From JBDXHU01 sp039989475 (GTDB lineage Bacteria; Pseudomonadota; Gammaproteobacteria; Pseudomonadales; Halieaceae): a stretch of DNA of 64,000 nucleotides. Numbering within the stretch: the stretch's first letter is position 1; the number at the start of each line of letters is the position of its first letter. Below the pieces are notes generated by a model. It had not been told where the DNA came from and made no database searches. It saw only the letters and a program-made list of their open reading frames with translations. Position numbers and translations under genes: made by a program. Of this stretch, positions 51,789-61,200 are shown piece by piece. The DNA lies in NCBI GenBank assembly GCA_039989475.1, contig JBDXHU010000010.1, positions 248,001 through 312,000 on the forward strand. Direction: 5' to 3'.

Positions 51789-51810
51789 AAGCGCCTGCGG
51801 CGGGCTTATA
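51765..51810. repeat. Two tandem 23-bp units (TTATGAAAG/GC-rich family)
   Basis: Units 51765-51787 and 51788-51810 differ at three of 23 positions, and a third start (AAAGC) follows. The consensus AAAGCGCC[CT]GCGGCGGG[TC]TTAT[GA] is the same class as the element at 24613. The unit encodes the end of the channel protein (KAPAAGL, stop). It lies between convergent gene ends. Confidence 0.8.
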
Positions 51811-51815
51811 AAGCT

Positions 51816-52424
51816 TTAATTAGGAGGGAAGGCCGCCATGATGCGCCCGGCGGCGGTATCGTAGGTTGCCTGGTCTTTGCTCAGCTCACCCTTCATCCGC
51901 GACTGGACGATGGAGCGCCACACCGACTGATTGAGTGTCGGATCGATGATATCGACGATAAAGGTACCCTGGGTGTACTGCTTGACCCGCACATCGGTGC
52001 CACAGTTCCAGCAGTTATAGAATGCCGCGCGGTTATAGCCGCGATAGCCGCCGTACATGCCACCGTAAGTCGGCCCCGTGTTGTAGGTGCGGATGTCGGT
52101 TTTCTCCTGGGCTACCAGGTGCCAGGATATGAGCGCGTCCGCTTTTTTGGGATCATTAATCACCTGCAGGCCCTTGACCTCGAGTGTGCGACTCAAGGCC
52201 GTATCGATGCGGTTGATCTGCATGTCGCTGAGAAAGATTTTCGTGCTGTCGCCGGAAGAGCCGCCGGACTGGGGTAAAAAGGCGACAGTGCGGATGCCCG
52301 AGAAATTAAAGTCATGCTTGTAGTCCACATCCGGCTGTGGCGGGGAACTGGCACAGGCAGTGAGCAAGGCTAGAGCCAGCAGTAGAGCCAGCCTGGTGTT
52401 CGCGGTGTGAATAGTGTTGCGCAT
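51816..52424 (-). CDS. DUF4136 lipoprotein
   Basis: A 202-residue lipoprotein (MRNTIHTANTRLALLLALAL, then LTAC lipobox). The mature part follows the DUF4136 pattern: DFNFSGIRTVAFLP, a helix INRIDTALSRTLEVKGLQVI, KKADALISWHLVAQEKTDIR, a glycine/tyrosine-rich loop, and GTFIVDIIDPTLNQSVWRS with KATYDTAAGRIMAAFPP-like ending. A CWNCG pair in the loop is unusual for the family. GGGAG lies before the ATG. Function of the family is unknown. Confidence 0.82.
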   Translation of the reverse strand: MRNTIHTANTRLALLLALALLTACASSPPQPDVDYKHDFNFSGIRTVAFLPQSGGSSGDSTKIFLSDMQINRIDTALSRTLEVKGLQVINDPKKADALISWHLVAQEKTDIRTYNTGPTYGGMYGGYRGYNRAAFYNCWNCGTDVRVKQYTQGTFIVDIIDPTLNQSVWRSIVQSRMKGELSKDQATYDTAAGRIMAAFPPN

Positions 52425-52515
52425 TGATAAAGTCTCCCTGTCTATTGCAACCAGAGTGTAGTCGATTTGGCGCTAAAATGGTTGCCGGGATCGAGCCATT
52501 GCCATTGATTTCGCC

Positions 52516-53808
52516 CTAGAGTAGCCGACTGATGGTGCGGGAGGCCGCGATAAGGCCCTGGTCGAAATACTCCTCATGATTGATCTCGATGTGCTTGAGA
52601 TCGTACAGGTAGTTGACCATGATTCCGGCGGACTGCTGTTTGCCCTTTTCCGAGAGGTCGGCGGCCCAGTGCAGGCGGTGCAGCCGTGCGCCATTACCCA
52701 GGTGAAAGCGCGCCACCGGGTCCAGCGCCAGGCGCCCGGACTTCTGCTCCAGCAAATAGTGGGCACAGAGCTTGATCAGCGCGTCACGCACCTCGGTCGC
52801 CACCACCTGGCCGACCGGCTCGCGTACGACCTGGTGCAGGGATTCGTCGATCAAGTCATCAAGCCGGGCTGATTGCAACCAACGACAGAAGCCCGGTACC
52901 GGTGACAGGGTCACGAATGTATTGATCCCCGGGTGCTCCTCCCGCACCTCCTCCACCACTTGTTTGATCAGGAAGTTGCCGAAAGAGATTCCGGCCAGGC
53001 CACGGTGACAATTACTGATGGAGTAGAACACCACGGTGTCCATGTTGGCGGGATCGACCCGCTCGCGTTGCTGCTCCAGAAGAGGGGCGATAGCGTCCGG
53101 CAGGGCTCCGGTGAAGGCGACCTCCACAAACACCAGTGGGTCGCCCGGCATGGCCGGGTGGAAAAAGCCGAAGCAGGCGCGATCCTTGCGCAGTCGATTG
53201 CGCAGGTCATCCCAGCCATTGATGGCGTGCACCGCCTCATACTCTATGATCTTCTCCAGCACGCTGGCCGGAGTGTCCCAGCTGATCTGTTGCATTTCCA
53301 GGAAGCCCTTGTTGAACCAGGAAACAAACAGGTGCCTGAGGTCAGCATCCACCGCTCGCAACTCGGGCCGGTCGCGCAACAAGGCCTGCAGCTCACCGCG
53401 CATGCCAACCAGGATGCGGGTTCCATCGGCTGCCATATTAAGGCGTCGGAACAGTTTCAGGCGCGAGGCTTCCACCACTCTGCCAATGGCGGCCAGGTGT
53501 TCCGGGTCTGGCGCTTTTCGATAGCGCTCGGTGGCGGCAAAAATGGCCTCATCATCGACTCCGAAATCCTGCAGCAGGCTGTCAAAAAACAGCGCCTTCT
53601 CGCCGCTGTCCAGTTGCTGGTAGGCCTGGGCAATCTCGCTGGCCAGGGCCAGTCCTGATGCCTCACCACGATGTTCCAGCAGTTCCTGGCATAGCCCGGT
53701 GAGCTCGACCGCGGGACTGGCGCCCGAGTGCAGGGTCGGCATGCGACGGGCCAGGATTTCGCGGCCGACTTCAACGACAGAGGACAGGGCGCGGCTGAAA
53801 GCTTTCAT
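52516..53808 (-). CDS. Malonyl-CoA decarboxylase
   Basis: A 430-residue cytoplasmic enzyme converting malonyl-CoA to acetyl-CoA and carbon dioxide. The N-terminal helical domain (FFDSLLQDFGVDDEAIF) and catalytic domain segments are recognisable: YEAVHAINGWDDLRNRL, CFGFFHPAMPGDPLVFVEVA, VVFYSISNCHRGLAGISFGN, FVTLSPVPGFCRWL, and ARFHLGNGARLHRLHWAADL. Length fits bacterial members. It may detoxify or use malonate-derived CoA. No neighbouring malonate genes are present. Confidence 0.93.
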   Translation of the reverse strand: MKAFSRALSSVVEVGREILARRMPTLHSGASPAVELTGLCQELLEHRGEASGLALASEIAQAYQQLDSGEKALFFDSLLQDFGVDDEAIFAATERYRKAPDPEHLAAIGRVVEASRLKLFRRLNMAADGTRILVGMRGELQALLRDRPELRAVDADLRHLFVSWFNKGFLEMQQISWDTPASVLEKIIEYEAVHAINGWDDLRNRLRKDRACFGFFHPAMPGDPLVFVEVAFTGALPDAIAPLLEQQRERVDPANMDTVVFYSISNCHRGLAGISFGNFLIKQVVEEVREEHPGINTFVTLSPVPGFCRWLQSARLDDLIDESLHQVVREPVGQVVATEVRDALIKLCAHYLLEQKSGRLALDPVARFHLGNGARLHRLHWAADLSEKGKQQSAGIMVNYLYDLKHIEINHEEYFDQGLIAASRTISRLL

Positions 53809-53828
53809 ACAAACATTCTCTTAAAGAA

Positions 53829-53846
53829 CTGGATGAGCTGATCCAG
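53829..53846. promoter_or_regulatory. Short inverted repeat upstream of malonyl-CoA decarboxylase
   Basis: CTGGAT (53829-53834) and ATCCAG (53841-53846) form an inverted repeat 20-38 bases ahead of the decarboxylase start. It could be an operator. No regulator is implied. Confidence 0.2.
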
Positions 53847-54005
53847 GTGCTAATAATAACGGCGTCGCCAGGACTTGTGTGGCCTAGTGTAGCGCGTCTG
53901 GGACCTGGCTCACGCAAATACTGTCCCGCACCAGTGAGCTGCCGTATAGTCTGAAGCGATTAGTCGTTTGGCGCTAGCCAGTGGGAGACAGGGGGATGGG
54001 CTTGC

Positions 54006-55355
54006 ATGACGGTCGAAACTGATTGGACGTGCTTGTTACCGGCGCTGGTGACGATAGTCACCGCCATCCTCAGTCGGCGACCGATCGAATCGCTGTTGGC
54101 CGGCGTTGCCACTGGTCTGTTACTGCTGGCCCCGGGCGCGGCCTTTGCCAGTTTTTCCGCCATCCTGTTGCAGGTGATGATGGATGAAACTATCGCCTGG
54201 GTTATTATCGTCTGTGGCCTGATGGGCAGCCTGATTACCTTGCTGATGCGGGTGGGGGCAGCCAGGGTGTTTAGCCAGGCCCTGTCGTCGCGGGCGACAA
54301 GTGCTGCCAGTGCCCTGGTCTACACCTGGATCCTGGGCCTGATCATATTTATTGACGATTACCTCAACGCGCTGGCGGTGGGCTCCTCCATGCGCAAGGT
54401 AACCGATGAGTACGGCGTATCCCGGGAGATGCTGGCCTACGTGGTGGATTCCACCGCGGCGCCGATTTGCATGCTGGTACCCATTTCCACCTGGGCGGTG
54501 TTTTTTGCAGGTGTCCTGGAGGTGTCCGACGTGGCCGAGCCGGGCGGCGGCATGGCGATGTTTATCAGCGCGATACCCTACATGATGTATCCCTGGATCG
54601 CGGCGCTGATGGTACCGCTGGTCGCCACCGGCAAGATTCCGCTGCTGGGCCCGATGCGCGCCGCCGAGTCCCGTGCCGCGGCCGGGGAGCCTGCGGCCGT
54701 GCACAAGCACGAGTTTGCGGTGACCGAAATCCCCGCTACCGATCGGGTCCGTATCTACCACTTCCTGGTGCCGATTCTCAGCCTGCTCGGTTTCAGCGGC
54801 TACTACGATCTCGATGTGCAGATCGGGGTCACACTCAGTGTCGCCACCACCATCCTTTTATATGGCCTGCAGCGCTTGATGGCCTGGACAGAGATGTTCG
54901 ACTGCGTGCTTGAGGGCATTAAGGTCATGGTGCCTGCCCTGACCATTGTGGTGGTCGCGTTTATGTTCAAGGAGGTCAACGACCAGCTGGGCCTGGCGCC
55001 TTTTGTGATTGAGAGCGTGCAGCCCTATATGACCCCAACCATGCTGCCGCTGGTGGTGTTCCTGAGCATGGCATTGATCTCCTTTGCCACCGGATCGAGC
55101 TGGGGTGTGTTCGTCATCGCCATCCCCATTGTGCTGCCGCTGGCCCAGAGTGTGGGAGTGAGCACGCCGCTGGCGATTGGGGCGCTGATGTCAGCCAGTG
55201 CTTTCGGCAGCCACGCCTGCTTTTATGGCGATGCCACGGTATTGGCGGCGCAGGGTTCCGGCTGCGGCGTGATGGAACACGCTCTCAGCCAGCTGCCCTA
55301 TGCGCTGATTGCGGCCCTGTTATCGGGTGCCGCCCTGACCCTGCTGGCCTGGTAG
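54006..55355 (+). CDS. NhaC-family sodium/proton antiporter
   Basis: A 449-residue integral membrane protein with about eleven hydrophobic segments. NhaC-type signatures include LLPALVTIVTAILSRRPIES, LGLIIFIDDYLNALAVGSSM, VVDSTAAPICMLVPISTWAV, FATGSSWGVFVIAIPIVLPL and SASAFGSHACFYGDATVLAA. The charged IDDYLN in a membrane helix is the expected ion site. It would exchange sodium, or organic acids in some relatives, for protons, consistent with a saline habitat. It is transcribed rightward and converges on the exported SDR gene. Confidence 0.9.
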   Translation: MTVETDWTCLLPALVTIVTAILSRRPIESLLAGVATGLLLLAPGAAFASFSAILLQVMMDETIAWVIIVCGLMGSLITLLMRVGAARVFSQALSSRATSAASALVYTWILGLIIFIDDYLNALAVGSSMRKVTDEYGVSREMLAYVVDSTAAPICMLVPISTWAVFFAGVLEVSDVAEPGGGMAMFISAIPYMMYPWIAALMVPLVATGKIPLLGPMRAAESRAAAGEPAAVHKHEFAVTEIPATDRVRIYHFLVPILSLLGFSGYYDLDVQIGVTLSVATTILLYGLQRLMAWTEMFDCVLEGIKVMVPALTIVVVAFMFKEVNDQLGLAPFVIESVQPYMTPTMLPLVVFLSMALISFATGSSWGVFVIAIPIVLPLAQSVGVSTPLAIGALMSASAFGSHACFYGDATVLAAQGSGCGVMEHALSQLPYALIAALLSGAALTLLAW

Positions 55356-55364
55356 GACGCGAAC

Positions 55365-56387
55365 TCAGGTCTGCTGGGTGAGGGGCAGGTAGTCCCGGGT
55401 CAGCTCCTCGGATACCCGCCACAGCTCGGTGGCCATGGCGTCATCCTGCATGTAGGGGGTTTCGCCCTCGTTGATCTGGCAGTCGGCGAAGTAAAAACCG
55501 CGCACCCCGGCCAGATCCGGACTGGTGGCCACGTAACAGGTGGTGGCGGCACCTTCTTCGATGCTTTTCATAAACAGCGGCCCGACGATGCGTCCCAGCC
55601 ATTGCTGCCAGGTCGGCAGGTTTTTGCCCAGGTTGGTGGCGATAACGCCGGGGTGGACGCTGTTGGCCGTGGCATTACTATGGGATATCTGCCGTGCCAG
55701 TTCGCGCGCACACAGTGCATTGGCAAGCTTGGAGACCCCGTAGGCCCCCCAGGGCGAGTAGGACTGGCTGCCGTCAAGGTTGTCGAATTCTATGCCGTTC
55801 TCGGCCCGGCGATGGGCCAGTGAGCTGAGAATGGTGAAACGTCCGGCCGGGGCGGCGAGCACGGCTTCCCTGAGGTTGTTGATCAAAATAAAGTGGCCCA
55901 GGTGATTAATGGCGAACTGTCTTTCAATGCCGTTGACCAACTGCAATTCTGGCAGGGCCATGATGCCGGCATTGGTGATGAGCCCGTCCAGGGGTATACC
56001 CAGGGCCTTGATGCGCTCGGCGCAGGCCACCACGGAATCCCACTCGGCCAGGTCCAGGAACATGGGCGTGGTCTTGCCCTCAACGCTGGCACAGGCGGCG
56101 TCGGCCTTGGCCTGGGTGCGGGCAATGCCGATGACATGGGCGCCGCGCATGGCCAGCACGCGCATGGTTTCAAAGCCGAGCCCGGAGTTTGCGCCGGTGA
56201 TGGCGATGGTCTGGCCGCTGAGATCAATACCGGCGGTAACTTCCTCCGCCGTTGAATCTTCACCGAAGGGGCTGGGTGGTGGCTGGCGGGTGATGATCTG
56301 TGCCAGCAGGGATTGGGGTAAGACGCTCAGTATGCTGAGGGTGGCCAGGCGCTGTAACAGCTGCCGCCGATTGATTTCAGTAGCCAT
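55365..56387 (-). CDS. Exported short-chain dehydrogenase (retinol dehydrogenase-like)
   Basis: A 340-residue SDR with an N-terminal export-like segment: MATEINRRQLLQRLATLSIL, then SVLPQSLLAQ. The twin arginines followed by a hydrophobic run suggest Tat export of a folded, cofactor-loaded enzyme. The catalytic domain is intact: IAITGANSGLGFETMRV, LITNAGIMALP, LSSLAHRR and the YGVSK active site. GGAGAT lies five bases before the ATG. It is downstream of the DUF885 gene by 17 bases, so the two probably form an operon. A periplasmic SDR is uncommon; the substrate is unknown. Confidence 0.85.
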   Translation of the reverse strand: MATEINRRQLLQRLATLSILSVLPQSLLAQIITRQPPPSPFGEDSTAEEVTAGIDLSGQTIAITGANSGLGFETMRVLAMRGAHVIGIARTQAKADAACASVEGKTTPMFLDLAEWDSVVACAERIKALGIPLDGLITNAGIMALPELQLVNGIERQFAINHLGHFILINNLREAVLAAPAGRFTILSSLAHRRAENGIEFDNLDGSQSYSPWGAYGVSKLANALCARELARQISHSNATANSVHPGVIATNLGKNLPTWQQWLGRIVGPLFMKSIEEGAATTCYVATSPDLAGVRGFYFADCQINEGETPYMQDDAMATELWRVSEELTRDYLPLTQQT

Positions 56388-56404
56388 GACTATCTCCAGT
56401 TTTG

Positions 56405-58153
56405 TTATTTGAGTTTGGCCTGCTGGGCATTGATCCAGTCTAGTACCACTGACTCCAGGACCGCGATGGGAATGGAGCCGTTGCCAATCACCACGTCGTG
56501 AAACTGGCGCAGGTCGAACTGGTCGCCCAGCGCTGCTTCGCCCCGGGCCCGCAATTCGCGAATCTTCAATTCGCCGATCTTGTAAGACAGGGCCTGGGCC
56601 GGCCAGGTGATGTAGCGATCCACTTCCGATGTCACCTCGTGAATACTCAGTGCCGTGCGCTGGGCCATGTAATCGATGGCCTGTTGCCGGGTCCAGCCAA
56701 AGGCATGCATGCCGGTGTCGACCACCAGCCGGCAGGCACGCCACATCTCATAGGTGAGTCGGCCAAAATCACTATAGGGATCGGTATAAAAGCCGGTCTC
56801 CAGGCCCAGGCGCTCGGTATACAGCGCCCAGCCTTCACCGAAGGCCGAGTGGTACAGCAGCCGCCGAAACTCGGGTACGTCCAGTTCCAGCGCCAGCGCC
56901 ATCTGCAGGTGGTGACCGGGTACGGCCTCGTGGAAGGTCAGTGCCTCCAGGGTATATAAAGGACGGCTGTCGAGTTTGTAGGTATTCAGGTAATAGCTGC
57001 CCGGGGTGCGCCCATCGCCGGGCGCCGGCGAGTAATAGGCGCCGGTGGTCTTGGGTGCGACGCTGGCTGCGATCTCCTTGATGTCATAGGGCAGTCGCGG
57101 AATGGTGGCGAACAGGCGCGGCAGTTGCCCGTCCATACGCTTGGCGATGCGCGAGGCTTTTTCCAGCAGGTCTTCGGGCTCGGTCACGTAGAACTGTGGA
57201 TCAGTGCGCAGAAACTGCAGGAACTCGGCGAAGCTGCCCTCAAAGCCGGTTTCCTCGATCAGTGTGTCCATTTCCAGCTTGATGCGCTCGACCTCGGCCA
57301 GGCCCAGGTCGTGTATCTGCAGCGGCGTCATGTCGGTGGTGGTGTAATAACGCACCGCGTAGGCGTAGTAGTCTTCGCCGCCGGGCAGGGTGGTAATGCC
57401 TTCCTGCCTGCGACAGGCGGGGGCATAGACCGACGTGTAGAACTCATAGAAGTCGCGGTACGCCGGCAACACGCCTTCTTCGATTAACTGGCGACCGCGG
57501 GCTTCGATGGCGATGCGATCGGGCTCGGCTATGCTGCTGGGGATATTGGCCAGCGGCTGGTAAAAGGCGCTGGTCGTCACATCGTCTACCAGCCAGCCGC
57601 TGATGGAGTCCTCGAATCCGGTCATGGACTCGCAGAACTGGGTCTGGCCCTTGTCCACGGCTTCCTGCAGCAGGGCGATATGCTCGGCGTTGTAACGGGG
57701 GAAGTCTTCCAGGCTTAGCAGGAAGCCCTCGTAATCGGCCTTGCTGCTGATGGTCATATCCGCGGGCGCGCTGGCAAAGTAATTGTGCCAGCCGCTGCGG
57801 TTGGTGATCGGGTAGAGGTGGTCCAGCTGGCTGTAGGATTCAGCCTCGGCCTCGCGCTCGTAGAGGAATACCCGGTAGGAAATGCGATTGGCGTCACTCA
57901 GCCCGGCTTCATCGATGGCGGCCAGGCGCTCCAGCATGCCTTCATTGAAAGCCTCGCGGCGGCTGCGGGACTCTGCGGTTACCGAGGCCAGTTCGCCACC
58001 CAGGCGCCAGGAGTCCGGGTCGCGGCGAAACATCACTTTCTCTTCTTCGACGCTGTCCCAGTGGTCGTCGATGATCAGCTCAAAGTCATGGTTGCTGTCA
58101 GCACAACCCAGGGTGGCCAGCAGAATGGCCAGGGAAAACAAGATAGCGCGCAT
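56405..58153 (-). CDS. DUF885-family lipoprotein, putative metallopeptidase
   Basis: A 582-residue lipoprotein (MRAILFSLAILLATLGC). The C-terminal DUF885 domain has the zinc motif TFHEAVPGHHLQ and a downstream EGWALYTERLGLE. The family is thought to contain carboxypeptidase-like metalloenzymes. GAYYSPAPGDGRTPGSYYLN ahead of the motif is also typical. It would act at the periplasmic face of a membrane. It is the first of two leftward genes, with the exported SDR 17 bases downstream. Confidence 0.88.
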   Translation of the reverse strand: MRAILFSLAILLATLGCADSNHDFELIIDDHWDSVEEEKVMFRRDPDSWRLGGELASVTAESRSRREAFNEGMLERLAAIDEAGLSDANRISYRVFLYEREAEAESYSQLDHLYPITNRSGWHNYFASAPADMTISSKADYEGFLLSLEDFPRYNAEHIALLQEAVDKGQTQFCESMTGFEDSISGWLVDDVTTSAFYQPLANIPSSIAEPDRIAIEARGRQLIEEGVLPAYRDFYEFYTSVYAPACRRQEGITTLPGGEDYYAYAVRYYTTTDMTPLQIHDLGLAEVERIKLEMDTLIEETGFEGSFAEFLQFLRTDPQFYVTEPEDLLEKASRIAKRMDGQLPRLFATIPRLPYDIKEIAASVAPKTTGAYYSPAPGDGRTPGSYYLNTYKLDSRPLYTLEALTFHEAVPGHHLQMALALELDVPEFRRLLYHSAFGEGWALYTERLGLETGFYTDPYSDFGRLTYEMWRACRLVVDTGMHAFGWTRQQAIDYMAQRTALSIHEVTSEVDRYITWPAQALSYKIGELKIRELRARGEAALGDQFDLRQFHDVVIGNGSIPIAVLESVVLDWINAQQAKLK

Positions 58154-58235
58154 GGGTGCTCGTTCCGTCAGTGAAACCAGCTGCTAGGTTTAACAGCCGG
58201 GGCTTGAAAGCTCAAGCCCTGGCTGAGTCGCCCGC

Positions 58236-61200
58236 TTATTGAATGGGAACGGTCAGGACGATTGGGTCGCTCTCAGGACTCCACATGCCATTTGCAAAGG
58301 CCCTGATGGTAACGCTAACCGCCGTACCCTCACCCAAACCGGGTCCACTGGGTGCGGTATAGGGGACTCTTATGCCAAAGAGTGGGGTCGACGATGACGC
58401 GGTACCTGAAGTCAGGGTTACCACGTTGCCTCCCCAGCGGAAGAAGGCCTCGGAACCCAGGGTATCTATGCCATAGGCTCGCAGGGAGATTTCAGCCCCT
58501 GGTTGGATAGACGTTCCTTCCACCCCGCCACGAGATGCGGCCACGATTATCGGTTTGCCCGGCGCGGCGCCGACGTTTATTGGGAAGGGAGCGGACTTCA
58601 GCTCGCCGGCCCCGGCCGCCTTCACCTGCAGCGTGGCCGCTCCGGCATCCAGGTCGGCATCTATTGGCATACGCATCAGGTAGTTGTTACTGTCGAAGTG
58701 GAATACGTAACCCGTGTAGGTTGATCCCCCCTGGTTTACGAACACCTCCGGCCTGATAAATGGATTGTTGCTGCCGGGCAGGTTGCTACCGCTGAGTAAT
58801 ACCAACTGGTCCTCTCCCGGGGCGGGTGCCAATGATGTGACGGTGGCCGAGCTGTAGGAGTCCACCGTCAGGGTGACGCTGTTGCTCTCCGCACTGTCGT
58901 TAGTATTCACCTGTGTGCGCAGGCTTATCGTGACGGAAGCGGCCTCCGGATAGCTGGCTGGAACATCGAATATATGAAGCAGGCCGCCCGCCGGGCCAAA
59001 TGGCACGGTCGTCGACTTGACGCCCACGAAGGTATCCGCTCCAAGGTACTCAAAAATTGCCGTCACATTCACGGTGTCGGTTGCGCTCGCCAATATCGCG
59101 ACTTCGCCACCGGCGACCAGGGTTGTTACCGTGTTAGCCGGTGCCGCGGCGTCCCTGGCGCCGATGAGTCCGGGCGCCGCCGGGTTCGCCGAAATGGTAA
59201 TACCGTAGAGCGATGTCCTGGAAGCAGCGCCAGGTTCACTCAGCTGGATTTCGGCAAAGCCAGGTACCAGCCCCGTCAGCGGCAATCGCACCAAGTGGTC
59301 AGTGCTGTCGTAGACGAAATCAAAGCCCGTGTACTCAACGCCGTTCTGTATCACGAAAACGTCGGGTGTCGCGCTGGTTGGCAGGTCTGTACCCGAGACA
59401 AGCACCAGCTGACCGGCGCCTGCGGCTGATGGGTCTGGCTGCACACTGGAGATCAGTCCACTGGTCGGTGTCTCCAGCTGGATATCATCCCAGAAGGAAT
59501 CGTCCAGTTTCAGTATCTCCCGTTCAATATTGAGTCGAGCCGGGAATAGCAGGCCACCGTCCAGGAACTGGATTTCCATAACGTACATCTGGCGCTCGCC
59601 ATCAACCACGACGCTTGCCAGTGGGTACCAGTAGCGGTCCCAGGCCTCCCGGCCAGTGTCCAGCCAGCGGTCGATTCTGAGTCGGCCATTGCCTTCTATC
59701 TCCCACTCATTGGGGCGCAGGACCAGGGTGTACTCGTCGTTACCGGTGGAAAATGCAAAGCGGTTGAAGCCCGTATTGGGGTCGGTGCTTTCATCAAAGT
59801 CCCAGCCGAAGCGATTGTTCGGATCACGGTCGCCGTTCTCATCGAAAACACCGGGGATCCAGGCGTTGATCTCGCCGTTCCAGAAGCGGTCAGTCTGGCT
59901 CTGCAGATAGCCGTCAGTGAAACCGAAGCCGTCTGCCTTGATGAATATCTCATACTTGGCGTAGCTTTCGACGCCATTGCTGTATTCACTCATCACACCG
60001 TATTCGATACCGTTGTTTTCAACGATGGTGGCAGTCTGGGTCCAGCCGTCGCCATAGTCGATGACCAGGTTGCCGTTGGCTATCGACCAGCTGGCACTGA
60101 CACCCGATATCACGCCGGATACGTCCTGGCTGCCGCCACTGGTGAAGGTCAGCACGTCGCCATGGCTGGTGGCGGGAATAGGCGGACCAAAGAAGGCCTC
60201 GTTGCCCGGCGCATAGCGATAGGTCGCACCCCAGGAGCCGGGTACACAGACCGAGCCGTCAGTGGCGCCGCAATCGTCTGAGAAGGCGAGGCCCTGGACC
60301 TGACTGCTGTCGCGCAGCAGCACGCTCGTGTCTTCGACATCAACCCTGTCAGCTAATTGCAGTGTTCCACTGGGGAGGATGACCGGGTCATAGACAGTTG
60401 TTGTCTCGAGCCGCTTCTCTGCAATATCAAAATCAAGCCCCAGCTTTGAACGCGTGTAACTTATCACTGAGTTCACGGTGGTCGGGATGGTAAATATACC
60501 CTCGGCCTGCAGTTCATCCAGCTGCGGCTGCGTTGCGCTCGTATTGAAAATGTCCTCGGTTCCACTGAAGGAATAAGAGACCAGGAGCTCCCCATTCACG
60601 ACCGACCAGCTGAACGCCTGGTCGATGGCAGGGCCGTTAGGCCCGGCAATGTCCAGCAGCGAGCCAATATTGCCGGCCTGCACAAAGTTCATGATGGAGC
60701 CATCGCGCGAGGTATAGCCGGGATTAGCGTCTTCCACCTCGTAGTAGCGCGGCGGAATTTCCTCGGCCACGAACTCCGTCGGTGCCAATATGATGACGTC
60801 CTCGAAGCCGGTCAGCTCGTCGATTTCACGCTGGATATTGAGTCGAGCCGGGAACAGCAGGCCCTGGCCTAAACCGGCATCACGGTATTCGATCTCCATG
60901 ACATACATCTGGCGTTCGCCATCGGCCACGACACTGGCTGTCGGATACCAGTAACGGTCAAAGGTATCGCGCTGGGGTTCGAGGAAGCGGTCGATCTTGA
61001 GCGAGCCATCGCCCTGTATCGCCCACTCGTTGGGACGCAGGTAGAGGAACTTTTCCTCGGTACCGTCGCCATCCTGGTCAAAGATGTCCAGCGAGCGGTT
61101 AAAGCCAGTATTGGGGTCGGTGGCGGCGTTGAGCTGCCAGCCAAAACGAGCGTTGTCGGTGCGATTGCCATTGGCATCGAGGAAGCCTGGTATCCAGGAG

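Noticed and set aside
55365..56744. A longer 459-codon start for the exported SDR
   Set aside because: The extra 119 codons read the DUF885 gene in another frame, and GGAGAT marks the ATG at 56387.
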